This document shows positions 42,660 through 51,494 of a stretch of 64,000 bases of DNA, piece after piece. The number at the start of each line of letters is the position of its first letter. The stretch's first letter is position 1. The stretch spans positions 62,001-126,000 of the forward strand of contig JACKKB010000010.1 in the NCBI GenBank assembly GCA_020637635.1. The letters run 5' to 3'. Source of the stretch: Albidovulum sp. Lineage in GTDB: Bacteria > Pseudomonadota > Alphaproteobacteria > Rhodobacterales > Rhodobacteraceae. A program made the position numbers and the translations under genes. Below the pieces are notes generated by a model, which saw only the letters and a program-made list of their open reading frames with translations, did not search any database and was not told where the DNA came from.

Positions 42660-42963
42660 TGAGTCGCGTCAACGCATCCGCAGGGGCGGCGCGACGGGCG
42701 CTGCACGCGCACGGGCTGGCTGGCCATCATTCCTGCGCGTCCTTGAGGTATCTGCCGGCCGGATTTGACTTCCGGCTTCGGCGCCGCCCTGTTCGTAGAC
42801 CTGCCGCGCCGGTTCGCGCAACAGTGGATCCGCTCCGCTGCGCGTCCAGATTTCCAGGCTGCGCCACTCTGGTAGTCGAGTTCGGCTCATCCGAATCCCC
42901 TTCGCGGACGAGATCCGCAGCCGCTGATGCGCGGCCAGATGCACGCACCGGGAGGATGCTTCC
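42660..42963. other. Unusual 304-base gap between soxB and soxD
   Basis: soxB and soxD are normally almost contiguous. Here 304 bases intervene. The minus strand has an open frame over 42669-42965 containing MSRTRLPEWRSLEIWTRSG and LLREPARQVYEQGGAE; these look protein-like but were not recognised. The composition is slightly less GC-rich than the flanks. It may be a decayed insertion or a small gene on the opposite strand. The last 10 bases contain a GGGAGGATGC element serving soxD. Confidence 0.5.
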
Positions 42964-43287
42964 ATGCTGACCCTTGAATGCCCCTATTGCGGCGTGAAGG
43001 CCGAGGAAACCGAACTTGCCGCCGGCGGCGAGGCGCATCTGAAGCGCCATGGGCCGGGCTCGTCCGACGAGGAGTTCGAGAGCTACCTCTTCCTGCGCAA
43101 GAACCCCAAGGGCGTGCATTTCGAACGCTGGCGCCATGCCTATGGCTGCGGCAAGTGGTTCCTCGCCGCCCGCTGCACCGCGACGCTCGAGGTCTTCGGC
43201 ACCTATCCGGCGCAGTCGAAGGAGCCGCCTGCGGAACTGCAGGCGAAGATCAAGGCGAAACGCCCGAACTGGGAGGGCTACAAGTGA
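42964..43287 (+). CDS. soxD: Sarcosine oxidase delta subunit
   Basis: A 107-residue zinc-binding subunit. The first cysteine pair is ECPYCGVKAEE at residues 6 and 9, and the remaining zinc ligands lie in WRHAYGCGKWF. These match heterotetrameric sarcosine oxidase delta subunits. The ATG follows GGGAGG. Its stop overlaps the GTG start of soxA, so the two are coupled. Confidence 0.95.
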   Translation: MLTLECPYCGVKAEETELAAGGEAHLKRHGPGSSDEEFESYLFLRKNPKGVHFERWRHAYGCGKWFLAARCTATLEVFGTYPAQSKEPPAELQAKIKAKRPNWEGYK

Positions 43288-46265
43288 GCACGCGTCTGTC
43301 GAAGGGCGGCCGGCTGATCGACCGGACGAAACCGCTCCCGTTTTCCTTCAATGGCCGCGGCCTGCAGGGCTATCAGGGCGACACGCTCGCCTCGGCGCTT
43401 CTCGGCGCGGGGCAGGTGCTGGTCGGGCGGTCGTTCAAGTATCACCGCCCGCGCGGCGTCATGGCCAGCGGCGCGGAAGAACCCAACGGGCTCGTCGGCC
43501 TCGGACAGGGCGGACGGTTCGAGCCCAATCAGCGGCTGACCACGACAGAGCTTTTCGCCGGCGCCGAAACGGCGAGCCAGAACCACTGGCCGAGCCTCGA
43601 GTTCGACGTGGGCGCGATCAACAACCGGCTCGCGCGGTTCTTCCCGGGCGGCTTCTACTACAAGACCTTCATGTATCCGCGCGCGGCCTGGAAACATCTC
43701 TTCGAGCCGGTGATCCGCCGCTCGGCCGGGCTTGGCCGCGTGCCCGAGGCGCGCGACGAGGACCGCTACGAATACGCCTATGCCTTTGCCGATACCGTCG
43801 TTGTCGGCGGCGGCATCGCCGGGCTCGCCGCGGCGCTCGCCGCGGCCGAGAAGGGCGAACGCGTCTGGCTCATCGAACAGACCCCCCACTGGGGCGGGCG
43901 GGCCGTCGTCGACGGCGTCCAGATCGCCGGCGACGAGGCCGAAATCTGGGTCAAGAACACGCTCCAGACCCTTGGAAAGATGAAGAACGTGACGCTTCGG
44001 TCCCGGACGATGGCGGCCGGGCTTTACGATCACGGATACCTGCTGGCCTATGAACGCGTCGCCGACCACACGCCCGGCGACGGGCGGCCGCGGCACCGGC
44101 TCTGGCGGCTCCGCGCCGGCCGGGTGATCGCCGCGACCGGCGCCATCGAACGCCCGCTCAGCTTTGCCGGCAACGACGTGCCCGGCGTCATGCTCGCCTC
44201 GGCGGTGCGCGACTATGTCGTGAACTGGGCGGTGAGCCCCGGCGACCGGACGGTGATCGTGACCAACAACGATGACGCCTATCGCACGGCGCTGGCGCTT
44301 CTCGACGCGGGCCTCTCGGTGCCCGCGGTGATCGACGCACGCCCCGTCGCCGGAGGCGCGCTGCCGGCCGCCGTCCGGGCCCGCGGGGTGCGGGTGCTCG
44401 AAGGCAAGGGAATCGCGAAAGTATCGGGATCCAAACGCGTTACGGGCGTTTCCGTATGCGAACACGCGGGCGAGGGCACCGAGCTTGAGGCGATCGCCTG
44501 CGAGGCGGTGGCGATGTCGGGCGGCTGGTCTCCGGTCGTCCATCTCTGGTCGCATTGCGGCGGCAAGCTGCTCTGGGACGAGGCGCGCGCGATGTTCCGT
44601 CCCGATCCCGACCGGGCGCCGACGGGCGCCGACGGTGCGCCCATGGTGCGCGCGGCCGGCGCCGCCAACGGCTGGCTCGAGGCGCATGAGGTGATGGACT
44701 GCGCCCACCGCGCCGGCGGGGGCAAGGGCAGCTGTCCGGGCGCGGTGGCCGAGGAAGAGGCGCCGATGCTGCCGGTCTGGATCATGCCGCAGGGCGCCGG
44801 GCCGGCGCTGCGCGCCAAGATGTTCCTCGACCCGCAGAACGATGTGAAGGTCTCCGACGTGCAGCTCGCCGCGCGCGAAGGCTACGAGAGCGTCGAACAC
44901 ACCAAGCGCTATACCACGCTCGGCATGGCGACCGATCAGGGAAAGATCAGCAACATCAACGGGCTCGCCGTTCTTTCCGATGCACTTCACCAGCCGATCC
45001 CGGCGACCGGAACCACGACCTTCCGTCCGCCCTACACGCCGATAAGCTTCGGCGCGATCGCCGGCGAGGCGCGCGGGGCGATCTTCCAGCCCTTGCGCCG
45101 CACGCCGATGCACGACTGGCACGAGACCCACGGCGCCCATTGGGAGCCGGTCGGTCAGTGGCGGCGGCCCTACTGCTTCCTGCGCCACGGCGAGGGTGTC
45201 CACGATGCCGTGCACCGCGAGATCCGCAGCGTCCGCAACGCGGTCGGGCTGCTCGATGCCTCGACCCTCGGCAAGCTCCTCGTCAAGGGGCCCGATGCCG
45301 GCCGCTTCCTCGACATGCTCTACACCAACATGATGTCGACCCTGCCGGTCGGCAAATGCCGCTACGGGCTCATGTGCACCGAAAACGGCTTCCTCAGCGA
45401 TGACGGCGTCGTCGCGCGGCTGTCCGAGGATACCTGGCTTTGCCACACCACGACCGGCGGCGCCGAGCGCATCCACGGCTGGATGGAGGACTGGCTGCAG
45501 TGCGAGTGGTGGGACTGGAAGGTCTACACTGCCAACGTGACCGAGGAATATGCGCAAGTGGCCGTTGCCGGCCCCAACGCCCGGAAATTGCTGGAGAAGC
45601 TTGGCGGCATCGACGTCTCTAAAGAGGCCTTCCCCTTCATGGAATGGCGCGAGGGCACGCTGGCCGGCATCCGGGCACGGATCTACCGGATCTCGTTCTC
45701 GGGCGAGCTCAGCTACGAGATAGCGGTGCCGGCGTCCGAGGGGCTCGCGCTCTGGAACCGGCTCCTGGAGGCAGGCGCCGAGCTTGGCGTCGTGCCCTAC
45801 GGCACCGAGGCGATGCATATCATGCGCGCCGAGAAGGGCTTCATCATGATCGGCGACGAGACCGACGGCACGGTGATCCCGCAGGACCTGAACCTGCACT
45901 GGGCGATCTCGAAGAAGAAGACCGACTATCTCGGCAAGCGGGCGCAGGAACGCTCGTTCATGGCCTCGCCCGAGCGCTGGCGGCTCGTCGGCCTCGAGAC
46001 GCTCGACGGCAGCGTGCTGCCTGACGGCGCCTATGCGGTGGCCGAGGGATCGAACGCCAACGGCCAGCGCAACATGCAGGGCCGGGTCACGTCGAGCTAC
46101 CACTCGCCGACGCTCGGCAAGGGCATCGCGATGGGGCTCGTCCGCCACGGCCCGGAACGGATGGGCGAGGTGCTCGACTTCCCCACCGACAACGGCAAGG
46201 TGGTGCGGGCGCGGATCGTCGATCCGGTCTTCTACGACAAGGACGGGGAGAAACAGGATGTCTGA
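43284..46265 (+). CDS. soxA: Sarcosine oxidase alpha subunit
   Basis: A 993-residue subunit, the size expected for heterotetrameric enzymes. The N-terminal domain (about 1-130) resembles a 2Fe-2S ferredoxin-like fold without its cluster, with GVMASGAEEPNGLVGLGQG. The NAD-binding Rossmann motif VVGGGIAGLAAALAAAEKGE lies near residue 172. The C-terminal 390 residues are a GcvT-like folate-binding domain, seen as FLDMLYTNMMSTLPVGKCRY and RISFSGELSYEIAVP. The GTG start at 43284 overlaps the soxD stop; a long upstream extension in this frame overlaps soxD and is not coding. soxG overlaps its end by eight bases. Confidence 0.95.
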   Translation: MSTRLSKGGRLIDRTKPLPFSFNGRGLQGYQGDTLASALLGAGQVLVGRSFKYHRPRGVMASGAEEPNGLVGLGQGGRFEPNQRLTTTELFAGAETASQNHWPSLEFDVGAINNRLARFFPGGFYYKTFMYPRAAWKHLFEPVIRRSAGLGRVPEARDEDRYEYAYAFADTVVVGGGIAGLAAALAAAEKGERVWLIEQTPHWGGRAVVDGVQIAGDEAEIWVKNTLQTLGKMKNVTLRSRTMAAGLYDHGYLLAYERVADHTPGDGRPRHRLWRLRAGRVIAATGAIERPLSFAGNDVPGVMLASAVRDYVVNWAVSPGDRTVIVTNNDDAYRTALALLDAGLSVPAVIDARPVAGGALPAAVRARGVRVLEGKGIAKVSGSKRVTGVSVCEHAGEGTELEAIACEAVAMSGGWSPVVHLWSHCGGKLLWDEARAMFRPDPDRAPTGADGAPMVRAAGAANGWLEAHEVMDCAHRAGGGKGSCPGAVAEEEAPMLPVWIMPQGAGPALRAKMFLDPQNDVKVSDVQLAAREGYESVEHTKRYTTLGMATDQGKISNINGLAVLSDALHQPIPATGTTTFRPPYTPISFGAIAGEARGAIFQPLRRTPMHDWHETHGAHWEPVGQWRRPYCFLRHGEGVHDAVHREIRSVRNAVGLLDASTLGKLLVKGPDAGRFLDMLYTNMMSTLPVGKCRYGLMCTENGFLSDDGVVARLSEDTWLCHTTTGGAERIHGWMEDWLQCEWWDWKVYTANVTEEYAQVAVAGPNARKLLEKLGGIDVSKEAFPFMEWREGTLAGIRARIYRISFSGELSYEIAVPASEGLALWNRLLEAGAELGVVPYGTEAMHIMRAEKGFIMIGDETDGTVIPQDLNLHWAISKKKTDYLGKRAQERSFMASPERWRLVGLETLDGSVLPDGAYAVAEGSNANGQRNMQGRVTSSYHSPTLGKGIAMGLVRHGPERMGEVLDFPTDNGKVVRARIVDPVFYDKDGEKQDV

Positions 46266-46818
46266 ACCGGCAAGCGCACTCGACGGGCGGTCGCGGAAGG
46301 GCTTCGTCGACCTGGCGGAGGCGGGCCTGCGCGGCATGATCACGCTGCGCGGCGATCTGTCGTCTCCGGCGATGAAGGCGGCGGTGAAGGCGACGCTGGG
46401 CACCGCGCTGCCGGCGCCGCGCCGCATCGTCACCGCCGGTGACCGCGCCGTGGCCTGGATGTCGCCCGACGAGCTGCTGATCCTCGTGCCCTATGCCGAG
46501 GCCGGCGCGACCCTCGCCACGCTCGGCACGGCGCTCGCCGGCCAGCACCACCTCGCCGCCGATGTCTCGGACGCGCGCGCGCTCTTCACGATCCGCGGCG
46601 CCAGGGCCCGCGAGGTGCTGATGAAGCTCTGCCCGGTCGACATGGAGGCGCTCGCCGAGGGCGAGATCCGCCGCACCCGCGCCGCCCAGGTCGCGGCCGC
46701 CTTCTGGCAATCGGCGCCCGATGAATTCACCCTCGTTTCCTTCCGCTCCGTCGCCGCCTATGTGATGGATCTCCTGGAAACCGCGGCGCGGAACGGATCC
46801 GAACTCTTCCCCGCTTGA
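46258..46818 (+). CDS. soxG: Sarcosine oxidase gamma subunit
   Basis: A 186-residue subunit related to the GcvT fold. Features of the family are AWMSPDELLILVPYAEAG, DVSDARALFTIRGARAREVL and the closing FRSVAAYVMDLLETAA. The ATG at 46258 overlaps the last codons of soxA and follows AGGGGAGAAACAGG-like sequence. It completes the operon and is followed by a terminator-like hairpin at 46853. Confidence 0.92.
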   Translation: MSEPASALDGRSRKGFVDLAEAGLRGMITLRGDLSSPAMKAAVKATLGTALPAPRRIVTAGDRAVAWMSPDELLILVPYAEAGATLATLGTALAGQHHLAADVSDARALFTIRGARAREVLMKLCPVDMEALAEGEIRRTRAAQVAAAFWQSAPDEFTLVSFRSVAAYVMDLLETAARNGSELFPA

Positions 46819-46852
46819 GGCTTCTTCGTTGCACCAATACCCTGCGGGGGTT

Positions 46853-46873
46853 CCGGGGGTGGAAAACCCCCGG
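46853..46873 (+). terminator. Hairpin after soxG
   Basis: A 7-base stem (CCGGGGG with CCCCCGG) around the loop TGGAAAA lies 35 bases after soxG. A further run of C- and G-rich partial repeats follows to about 46900. It is placed to end the sox transcript before sodB. Confidence 0.6.
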
Positions 46874-46956
46874 ACGGGCCCCCGGACGGGCTTGACCTCG
46901 GCCGGCAGAGGGCCCTTATACGAAAGAGGATTTCCACGGCGCGAAAGGAACAGACC

Positions 46957-47556
46957 ATGGCCTTCACCCTTCCCGATCTTCCCTATGCCCACGACGCCCT
47001 CGCCGGGCTCGGCATGTCGAAGGAGACGCTCGAATACCACCACGACCTGCACCACAAGGCCTATGTCGACAACGGCAACAAGCTCATCGCCGGCACCGAG
47101 TGGGAGGGCAAGTCACTCGCGGATATCGTGCGCGGCACCTACCAGGCGGGCGCCGTGGCCCAGAACGGCATCTTCAACAACGCCAGCCAGCATTGGAACC
47201 ACGCCCAGTTCTGGGAGATGATGGGGCCGAAGCAGACCAAGATGCCGGGCGCGCTTGAAAAGGCGATCACCGAGAGCTTCGGCTCGGTGCAGAAGTTCAA
47301 GGACGATTTCGCCGCCGCCGGCGCGGGTCAGTTCGGCTCCGGCTGGGCCTGGCTCGTCAAGGACAAGGACGGGAGCCTGAAGGTCACCAAGACCGAGAAC
47401 GGCGTGAACCCGCTCTGCTTCGGCCAGACCGCGCTTCTCGGCTGCGACGTGTGGGAGCATTCCTACTACATCGACTTCCGCAACAAGCGCCCCGCCTATC
47501 TCGCGAACTTCCTCGACAAGCTGGTGAACTGGGAAAACGTCGCCTCGCGGCTCTGA
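46957..47556 (+). CDS. sodB: Superoxide dismutase, iron type
   Basis: A 199-residue Fe/Mn superoxide dismutase that converts superoxide to O2 and H2O2. Metal ligands are His28 (YHHDLHH), His82 (HWNH), and Asp164 and His168 (CDVWEHSYY). Gln78 in NNASQHWNHAQFW, contributed from the N-terminal half, is the usual mark of iron-type enzymes. An AAAGGAA-like site precedes the ATG. It follows the H2O2-producing sarcosine oxidase operon, though the hairpin between suggests separate transcription. The stop codon lies within a short tandem repeat. Confidence 0.95.
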   Translation: MAFTLPDLPYAHDALAGLGMSKETLEYHHDLHHKAYVDNGNKLIAGTEWEGKSLADIVRGTYQAGAVAQNGIFNNASQHWNHAQFWEMMGPKQTKMPGALEKAITESFGSVQKFKDDFAAAGAGQFGSGWAWLVKDKDGSLKVTKTENGVNPLCFGQTALLGCDVWEHSYYIDFRNKRPAYLANFLDKLVNWENVASRL

Positions 47557-47580
47557 TCGCGGCTCTGATCGCGGCTCTGG
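47545..47580. repeat. Three 12-base tandem repeats spanning the sodB stop codon
   Basis: The unit TCGCGGCTCTGA is present three times in a row, the last with one change at its end. The first copy encodes the final residues and TGA stop of sodB. It looks like replication slippage duplicating the gene's end. Confidence 0.85.
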
Positions 47581-47998
47581 TCGGGGCGGCGGCCGCGACG
47601 ACCCTCGCGCGGACGGCGACACCCGCCGCGCGGGGGCGTGCCTCAGGACGTCCCGGCCGAACCCCGGCCGGGGGATTTGGCTGGCGGCGCGCAGGCGGAT
47701 CGGCATGAGGGGCATCGCCGCAGACGACCTCGACGCCATCGTGCCGGTCTTGCGCCCGCCCGGGCGATGATCCGGGCCAGTGCGGCTCGAAGGGCGACAC
47801 GACCTCGTCCACCTCCCCGGCCCGGGCTTGGCCCGGCAGGCCCTGATCATCGCCCCCGGGGCGAAGTCGGTGCCGGCCGCGCGCTGGCACGGGCGGCAGC
47901 GGCAGGCATGACGGACGCGGGTCGCAGGTCCGATCCGCCGGCAGACCCGCCGGCAGACCCGCCGCAGCCGCGCCGGCCTGCACGCGGGCGGGGCGCGC
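47581..47998. other. Intergenic stretch with possible gene remnant
   Basis: This 418-base gap lies between sodB and the LOG-family gene, whose 3' end faces it. A short plus-strand reading from 47705 (MRGIAADDLDAIVPVLRPPG, then stop) resembles the start of a GNAT acetyltransferase, but nothing follows in frame. It may be a remnant or chance. No other gene, promoter or RNA was recognised. Confidence 0.4.
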
Positions 47999-48556
47999 TC
48001 ACGCCATGGCTTCCTTCAGCGCCGCTTCGAGTGCCGGCACGTCGCCAACCCGCCTGACCGTGCCCAGAAGCGTCTCCTCGGCGAAACCCTCGGCGACGAC
48101 ATGGGCCAGGAGCGCGGCCAGAGGCGCCCAGTAGTCCTCGGTATCGACAAGCAGGATCGGCTTGTCATGCAGCCCGAGCTGGCGCCAGGTCAGAACCTCG
48201 AAGAATTCGTCGAGCGATCCGGCGCCGCCCGGCAGCATGACGATGGCGTCGGAATTCATGAACATGACCTTCTTGCGCTCGTGCATGTTCTCGGTGATCA
48301 CGAACCGGGCAAGGTCGCGGCGGCCCTGTTCGCGGGCGACGAGATGGACCGGGATCACGCCCATCGCCTCCGCGCCGGCCTCGGTCGCGGCGCGGCTCAC
48401 CTCGCCCATGATGCCGACATCGCCCGCGCCGTAGACGAGCCGCCAGCCGTTCCGGGCGATCATCGCACCGGTCGCGCGGGCGGCTTCGGCATAGGCCGGC
48501 CGCACGCCCGGGCGTGAGCCGCAATAGACACAGACCGATTTCCCTTTATGCGCCAT
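47999..48556 (-). CDS. LOG-family protein (TIGR00730 type; cytokinin riboside monophosphate phosphoribohydrolase-like)
   Basis: A 185-residue Rossmann-like protein of the LOG family, which cleaves nucleotide 5'-monophosphates (for cytokinin precursors or AMP-like substrates). The signature VMLPGGAGSLDEFFEVLTWR corresponds to PGGxGTxxE with Ser in place of Thr. The N-terminal VCVYCGSRPGVRPAYAEAA and the NMHERKKVM segment are also conserved. It is divergent from the LysM protein gene. The physiological substrate in bacteria of this type is uncertain. Confidence 0.9.
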   Translation of the reverse strand: MAHKGKSVCVYCGSRPGVRPAYAEAARATGAMIARNGWRLVYGAGDVGIMGEVSRAATEAGAEAMGVIPVHLVAREQGRRDLARFVITENMHERKKVMFMNSDAIVMLPGGAGSLDEFFEVLTWRQLGLHDKPILLVDTEDYWAPLAALLAHVVAEGFAEETLLGTVRRVGDVPALEAALKEAMA

Positions 48557-48649
48557 GATCCTCTGCCTCAGGGTTTCTTTGACCGGTGATAGCGGCGTTG
48601 CTATGGTCGCTCAAGCGCGCTCTGGACGGGCGCCAGGGGTGGGGGACCT

Positions 48650-50296
48650 ATGCGTGAGGAAAGTGGTGCCGCGCCGGCGGCGAACCGGGCGGCCATCTGG
48701 CTGACCGGGTCGCTGATCACCGGGATTGCGGCCGTGGGCATCTGGATGCTGCGCCCGGAGGCGGCGCCCGATGGCGCAGGGGCACCGGCGCCCGGCGCCG
48801 AGACTGTGGCGAGCGCGCCGGCGGCGGCGCCCGCAACGGCGCCGGAAGCAGGTGCCGTGCCTCTGACCAAGCCCGCAGCTGCGCCGGAAAGCGCCCCGGT
48901 AGAACCCGCGGCGGAACCCGCGGCGGAACCCGCGGCGGAACCCGCACCGGATGCCGCAGCCGAAACCGCCCCCGAAGCTCCGGCGGCGACAGCCGGGGCC
49001 GCCGGCGGCGAGCCCGCAGCCGCCGACAGCGCGTCCGTGGCCGCGCCGGCCGCGCCGGCAGGCCCGAGTTTCGATACCGTGCGCGTCGCGGCCGACGGCG
49101 CGGTCATCGTCGCGGGCCGCGCCGAACCCGGCGCCGAGGTCGCGATCCGTGTCGACGGCACCGTCGCCGCGACCGGCCTTGCCGACAGCCGCGGCACCTT
49201 CGCGCTCTTCTTCTCGCTGCCGCCGAGCGACGCGCCGCGTGTGCTCACGCTCTCTGCCCGCGCGGGCGAGACCGAGATGGCGGCCGCGGCCGAGGTCGTC
49301 GTTGCGCCCTTCGGCCCGCCCGAGGCTGTCGCGGAGGCGGCGCCTGCGGCCACCGCTCCGGCTGCGGGCGAGGGCGAGGCCACCGCAGCGGCGCCGGAGA
49401 CGGCGGTCGCCGTTCCCGACACCGTTCCCGACGCCGCGACCGCGCAGCCGGAGGCGCCCGAGGTCCTGATCGTCGATGCCGGCGGGGTGCGCAAGCAGGC
49501 GCCCGCGGCCCCCGTGACCGCGCTTGTCATCGACACGATCGGTTATGGCGCGAACGGGGTTGTGCAGATCGCCGGCCGGGCCGAGCCGGACGGTTTCGCC
49601 CGGCTCTATCTCGACAACGCCGAGGTGGCGACGGTGCCGATCTCCGACGCCGGCCTCTGGCAGGCCGAACTTGCCGACGTGGCGCCCGGTGTCTACACGC
49701 TGCGCGCCGATCGCGTCGATGGCACCGGCAAGGTGACCTCGCGGTTCGAGACCCCATTCCAGCGTGAAACGCCCGAGGTGGTCGCCGCCGCGATGGCCTC
49801 CGGGACCGCGACCTCGGGAGAGTCCGCCTCCGCCGAGACAGCCCCCGCAGGAACCGCCCCCGCAGGAACGGCCCCCGCAGGATCGGCCCCCGCAGGAACC
49901 GCCCCCGCACCCTCGGCGCCCGCCGAGACGGCCCCCGCAGGGACGGCCCCCGCAAACCCGAATTCCGCGGCACCGGCCCCTTCGGGGTCGGCCGAGCCGG
50001 TCGCGACCGCCGCCGCGTCCGACGCCGGCGTTGCCGCTCGGCCCGAAACTGCCGCTCCGGCGGGTTCCGTTGCCCCGCAGGCGGGCGCGGTCGAGCCCGC
50101 GCCGGCATCGGGGGTGGCAACCGGCACCCGCGCGGCGATCGTGACGGTTCAGCCGGGCTTCACGCTCTGGCGGATCGCGCGCGAGAACTATGGCGACGGT
50201 GTCCTCTACGTGAAGGTCTTCGAGGCGAACAAGGACCAGATCCGCGACCCTGACCTCATCTATCCCGGGCAGATCTTCACCGTCCCCGCCGAATAG
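48650..50296 (+). CDS. LysM-domain membrane-anchored protein with Ala/Pro-rich repeats
   Basis: A 548-residue envelope protein. A single hydrophobic helix near residues 14-34 anchors it. Two Ig/adhesin-like beta segments follow, each with a similar pattern: VRVAADGAVIVAGRAEPGAE (near 145) and IGYGANGVVQIAGRAEPDGF (near 298). They are linked by Ala/Pro/Glu-rich low-complexity stretches. The C-terminal 50 residues are a LysM peptidoglycan-binding domain, reading TVQPGFTLWRIARENYGDG and ending NKDQIRDPDLIYPGQIFTVP. A role at the cell wall is likely; the exact function is unknown. The low-complexity parts contain tandem DNA repeats that could change length. Confidence 0.88.
   Translation: MREESGAAPAANRAAIWLTGSLITGIAAVGIWMLRPEAAPDGAGAPAPGAETVASAPAAAPATAPEAGAVPLTKPAAAPESAPVEPAAEPAAEPAAEPAPDAAAETAPEAPAATAGAAGGEPAAADSASVAAPAAPAGPSFDTVRVAADGAVIVAGRAEPGAEVAIRVDGTVAATGLADSRGTFALFFSLPPSDAPRVLTLSARAGETEMAAAAEVVVAPFGPPEAVAEAAPAATAPAAGEGEATAAAPETAVAVPDTVPDAATAQPEAPEVLIVDAGGVRKQAPAAPVTALVIDTIGYGANGVVQIAGRAEPDGFARLYLDNAEVATVPISDAGLWQAELADVAPGVYTLRADRVDGTGKVTSRFETPFQRETPEVVAAAMASGTATSGESASAETAPAGTAPAGTAPAGSAPAGTAPAPSAPAETAPAGTAPANPNSAAPAPSGSAEPVATAAASDAGVAARPETAAPAGSVAPQAGAVEPAPASGVATGTRAAIVTVQPGFTLWRIARENYGDGVLYVKVFEANKDQIRDPDLIYPGQIFTVPAE
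48904..48945. repeat. 12-base tandem repeats inside the LysM protein gene
   Basis: The unit GCGGAACCCGCG, encoding Ala-Glu-Pro-Ala, recurs three to four times in a row. It lies in the first low-complexity linker of the LysM protein gene. Confidence 0.8.
49838..49912. repeat. 15-base tandem repeats inside the LysM protein gene
   Basis: Five consecutive 15-base units of the type ACCGCCCCCGCAGGA encode (Thr/Ser)-Ala-Pro-Ala-Gly. Two further related units lie at about 49928-49953. They form the second low-complexity linker before the LysM domain. Confidence 0.8.
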
Positions 50297-50342
50297 CGCC
50301 GCCTTCCCGCCCTGGCCGGAGCCACTGCGACCGGGCGCGCCG

Positions 50343-51344
50343 TCAGCCGGGCTCGGCGCGGCGCACCGACCCGCGCCAGACAAGCTGCGTCTGCACCAGC
50401 CGGGTATGATCCTCGGCGCCGGGGGCGAGGGCGTCGAGTGCCGCCTCTGTCAGGGCATCGACGGGCTGGCGGAAGGTGGTCAGATCGTAGGCCTCCCATC
50501 CCGCCTGGGCGATGTCGTCGAAGCCGATCACGGATAGATCGCGCGGGATCGCGGCGGCGAAGCGGTGACGGGCCGCATCCATCAGCCCGCAGGCGAGCAG
50601 GTCGGTGGTGCAGAAGACCCCGTCGGGCCGGTCGGGCCGCGTCATCAGCGCGGTGCCGAGGTCGAGGCCGGTCCGGTAGGAGGTGGCGCCGATCCGTTCG
50701 ACGGTGACCTGCCTGCCGGCGGCGCGGGCGGCGGCGAGGAAGCCCTCTTCGCGGGCCACGAGGCTTGGCGTGCCGGCGCGCGAGGAGGCGAGGGCCAGCC
50801 GGGCGCACCCGGCCGCGACCAGCGCCGCGAAGGCGCTGCGCCCGGCCGCCGCATCGTCCAGCCGCACCCGCGCCGCGCCCGGCCGCTCCTCGTCGCGGTT
50901 GATCAGCACCAGCCGCATGCCGTTGCGCAGGCAGGTTTCGGCAAGCGAGACGTCGGGCATGCCCGAAAGGACGACCGCCGCATCGGTGCGGTAGGAGATC
51001 GCCTGGCGCAGGGCGCGGGCCACGCTGTCGTCCGAACGGTCGGTGTTGATGAGAAGCGCGACCTTGCCGGCCTGCTGCAACCGCCCCGAGAGCGCCGCCA
51101 GCAGCGCCGAGCGGTAGGGCGTGTCGATCTCGGCCGCGATCAGGGCGACCAGCCCGGTTTCGGCGCGCAGCAGCCCGCGGGCGAGGTGATTGACGTGATA
51201 GCCGAGCTGTTCGGCGGCGACCTGGACCTTGGCGCGTGTCTCGGCCGAGACCGAAGCGCCGGGGGTGAAGCTCCGCGATACCGCCGTGCGCGAGACCCCC
51301 GCAAGCTCTGCCACGTCCTTCGCGCTGACCGAGGCGCGCGCCAT
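50343..51344 (-). CDS. LacI-family transcriptional regulator
   Basis: A 333-residue LacI/GalR regulator. The helix-turn-helix (residues 7-27) reads SAKDVAELAGVSRTAVSRSF. The hinge helix is at about 48-58. The periplasmic-binding-like sensor domain fills the rest, ending VDALTEAALDALAPG. It diverges from the Afu/Fbp-type importer operon. A perfect palindrome between the two genes is its probable operator. LacI proteins usually sense sugars or sugar phosphates, consistent with the neighbouring phosphatase. Confidence 0.93.
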   Translation of the reverse strand: MARASVSAKDVAELAGVSRTAVSRSFTPGASVSAETRAKVQVAAEQLGYHVNHLARGLLRAETGLVALIAAEIDTPYRSALLAALSGRLQQAGKVALLINTDRSDDSVARALRQAISYRTDAAVVLSGMPDVSLAETCLRNGMRLVLINRDEERPGAARVRLDDAAAGRSAFAALVAAGCARLALASSRAGTPSLVAREEGFLAAARAAGRQVTVERIGATSYRTGLDLGTALMTRPDRPDGVFCTTDLLACGLMDAARHRFAAAIPRDLSVIGFDDIAQAGWEAYDLTTFRQPVDALTEAALDALAPGAEDHTRLVQTQLVWRGSVRRAEPG

Positions 51345-51444
51345 GCCATCTCTCCTGAACAGCCGTGCAATGCGCTTACCTTACACGGCCTCGCGAAGCG
51401 GTCGAATCCATTTGTTGACAACGAGAGGGTCCGATTCCAAGGTC

Positions 51445-51460
51445 TTGCACAGGTGTGCAA
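51445..51460. promoter_or_regulatory. LacI-type palindromic operator before the Afu-type importer
   Basis: TTGCACA-GG-TGTGCAA is a perfect 16-base palindrome, 35 bases before the start of the binding-protein gene. A TTGACA that could be a -35 element lies at 51415-51420. The even-centred symmetric site fits the LacI-family regulator encoded divergently at 50343-51344. Confidence 0.75.
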
Positions 51461-51494
51461 AGCACCGCCATGAAAAGGCGAACGGGAGGAGATG

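Noticed and set aside
43278..46433. A 1051-codon open frame on the minus strand opposite soxA
   Set aside because: soxA on the plus strand has full-length domain structure and operon context. The reverse frame is histidine/arginine/glycine-rich without domains.
47113..47850. Minus-strand frame opposite sodB and the following gap
   Set aside because: It is antisense to a clear superoxide dismutase and gives no protein-like features beyond it.
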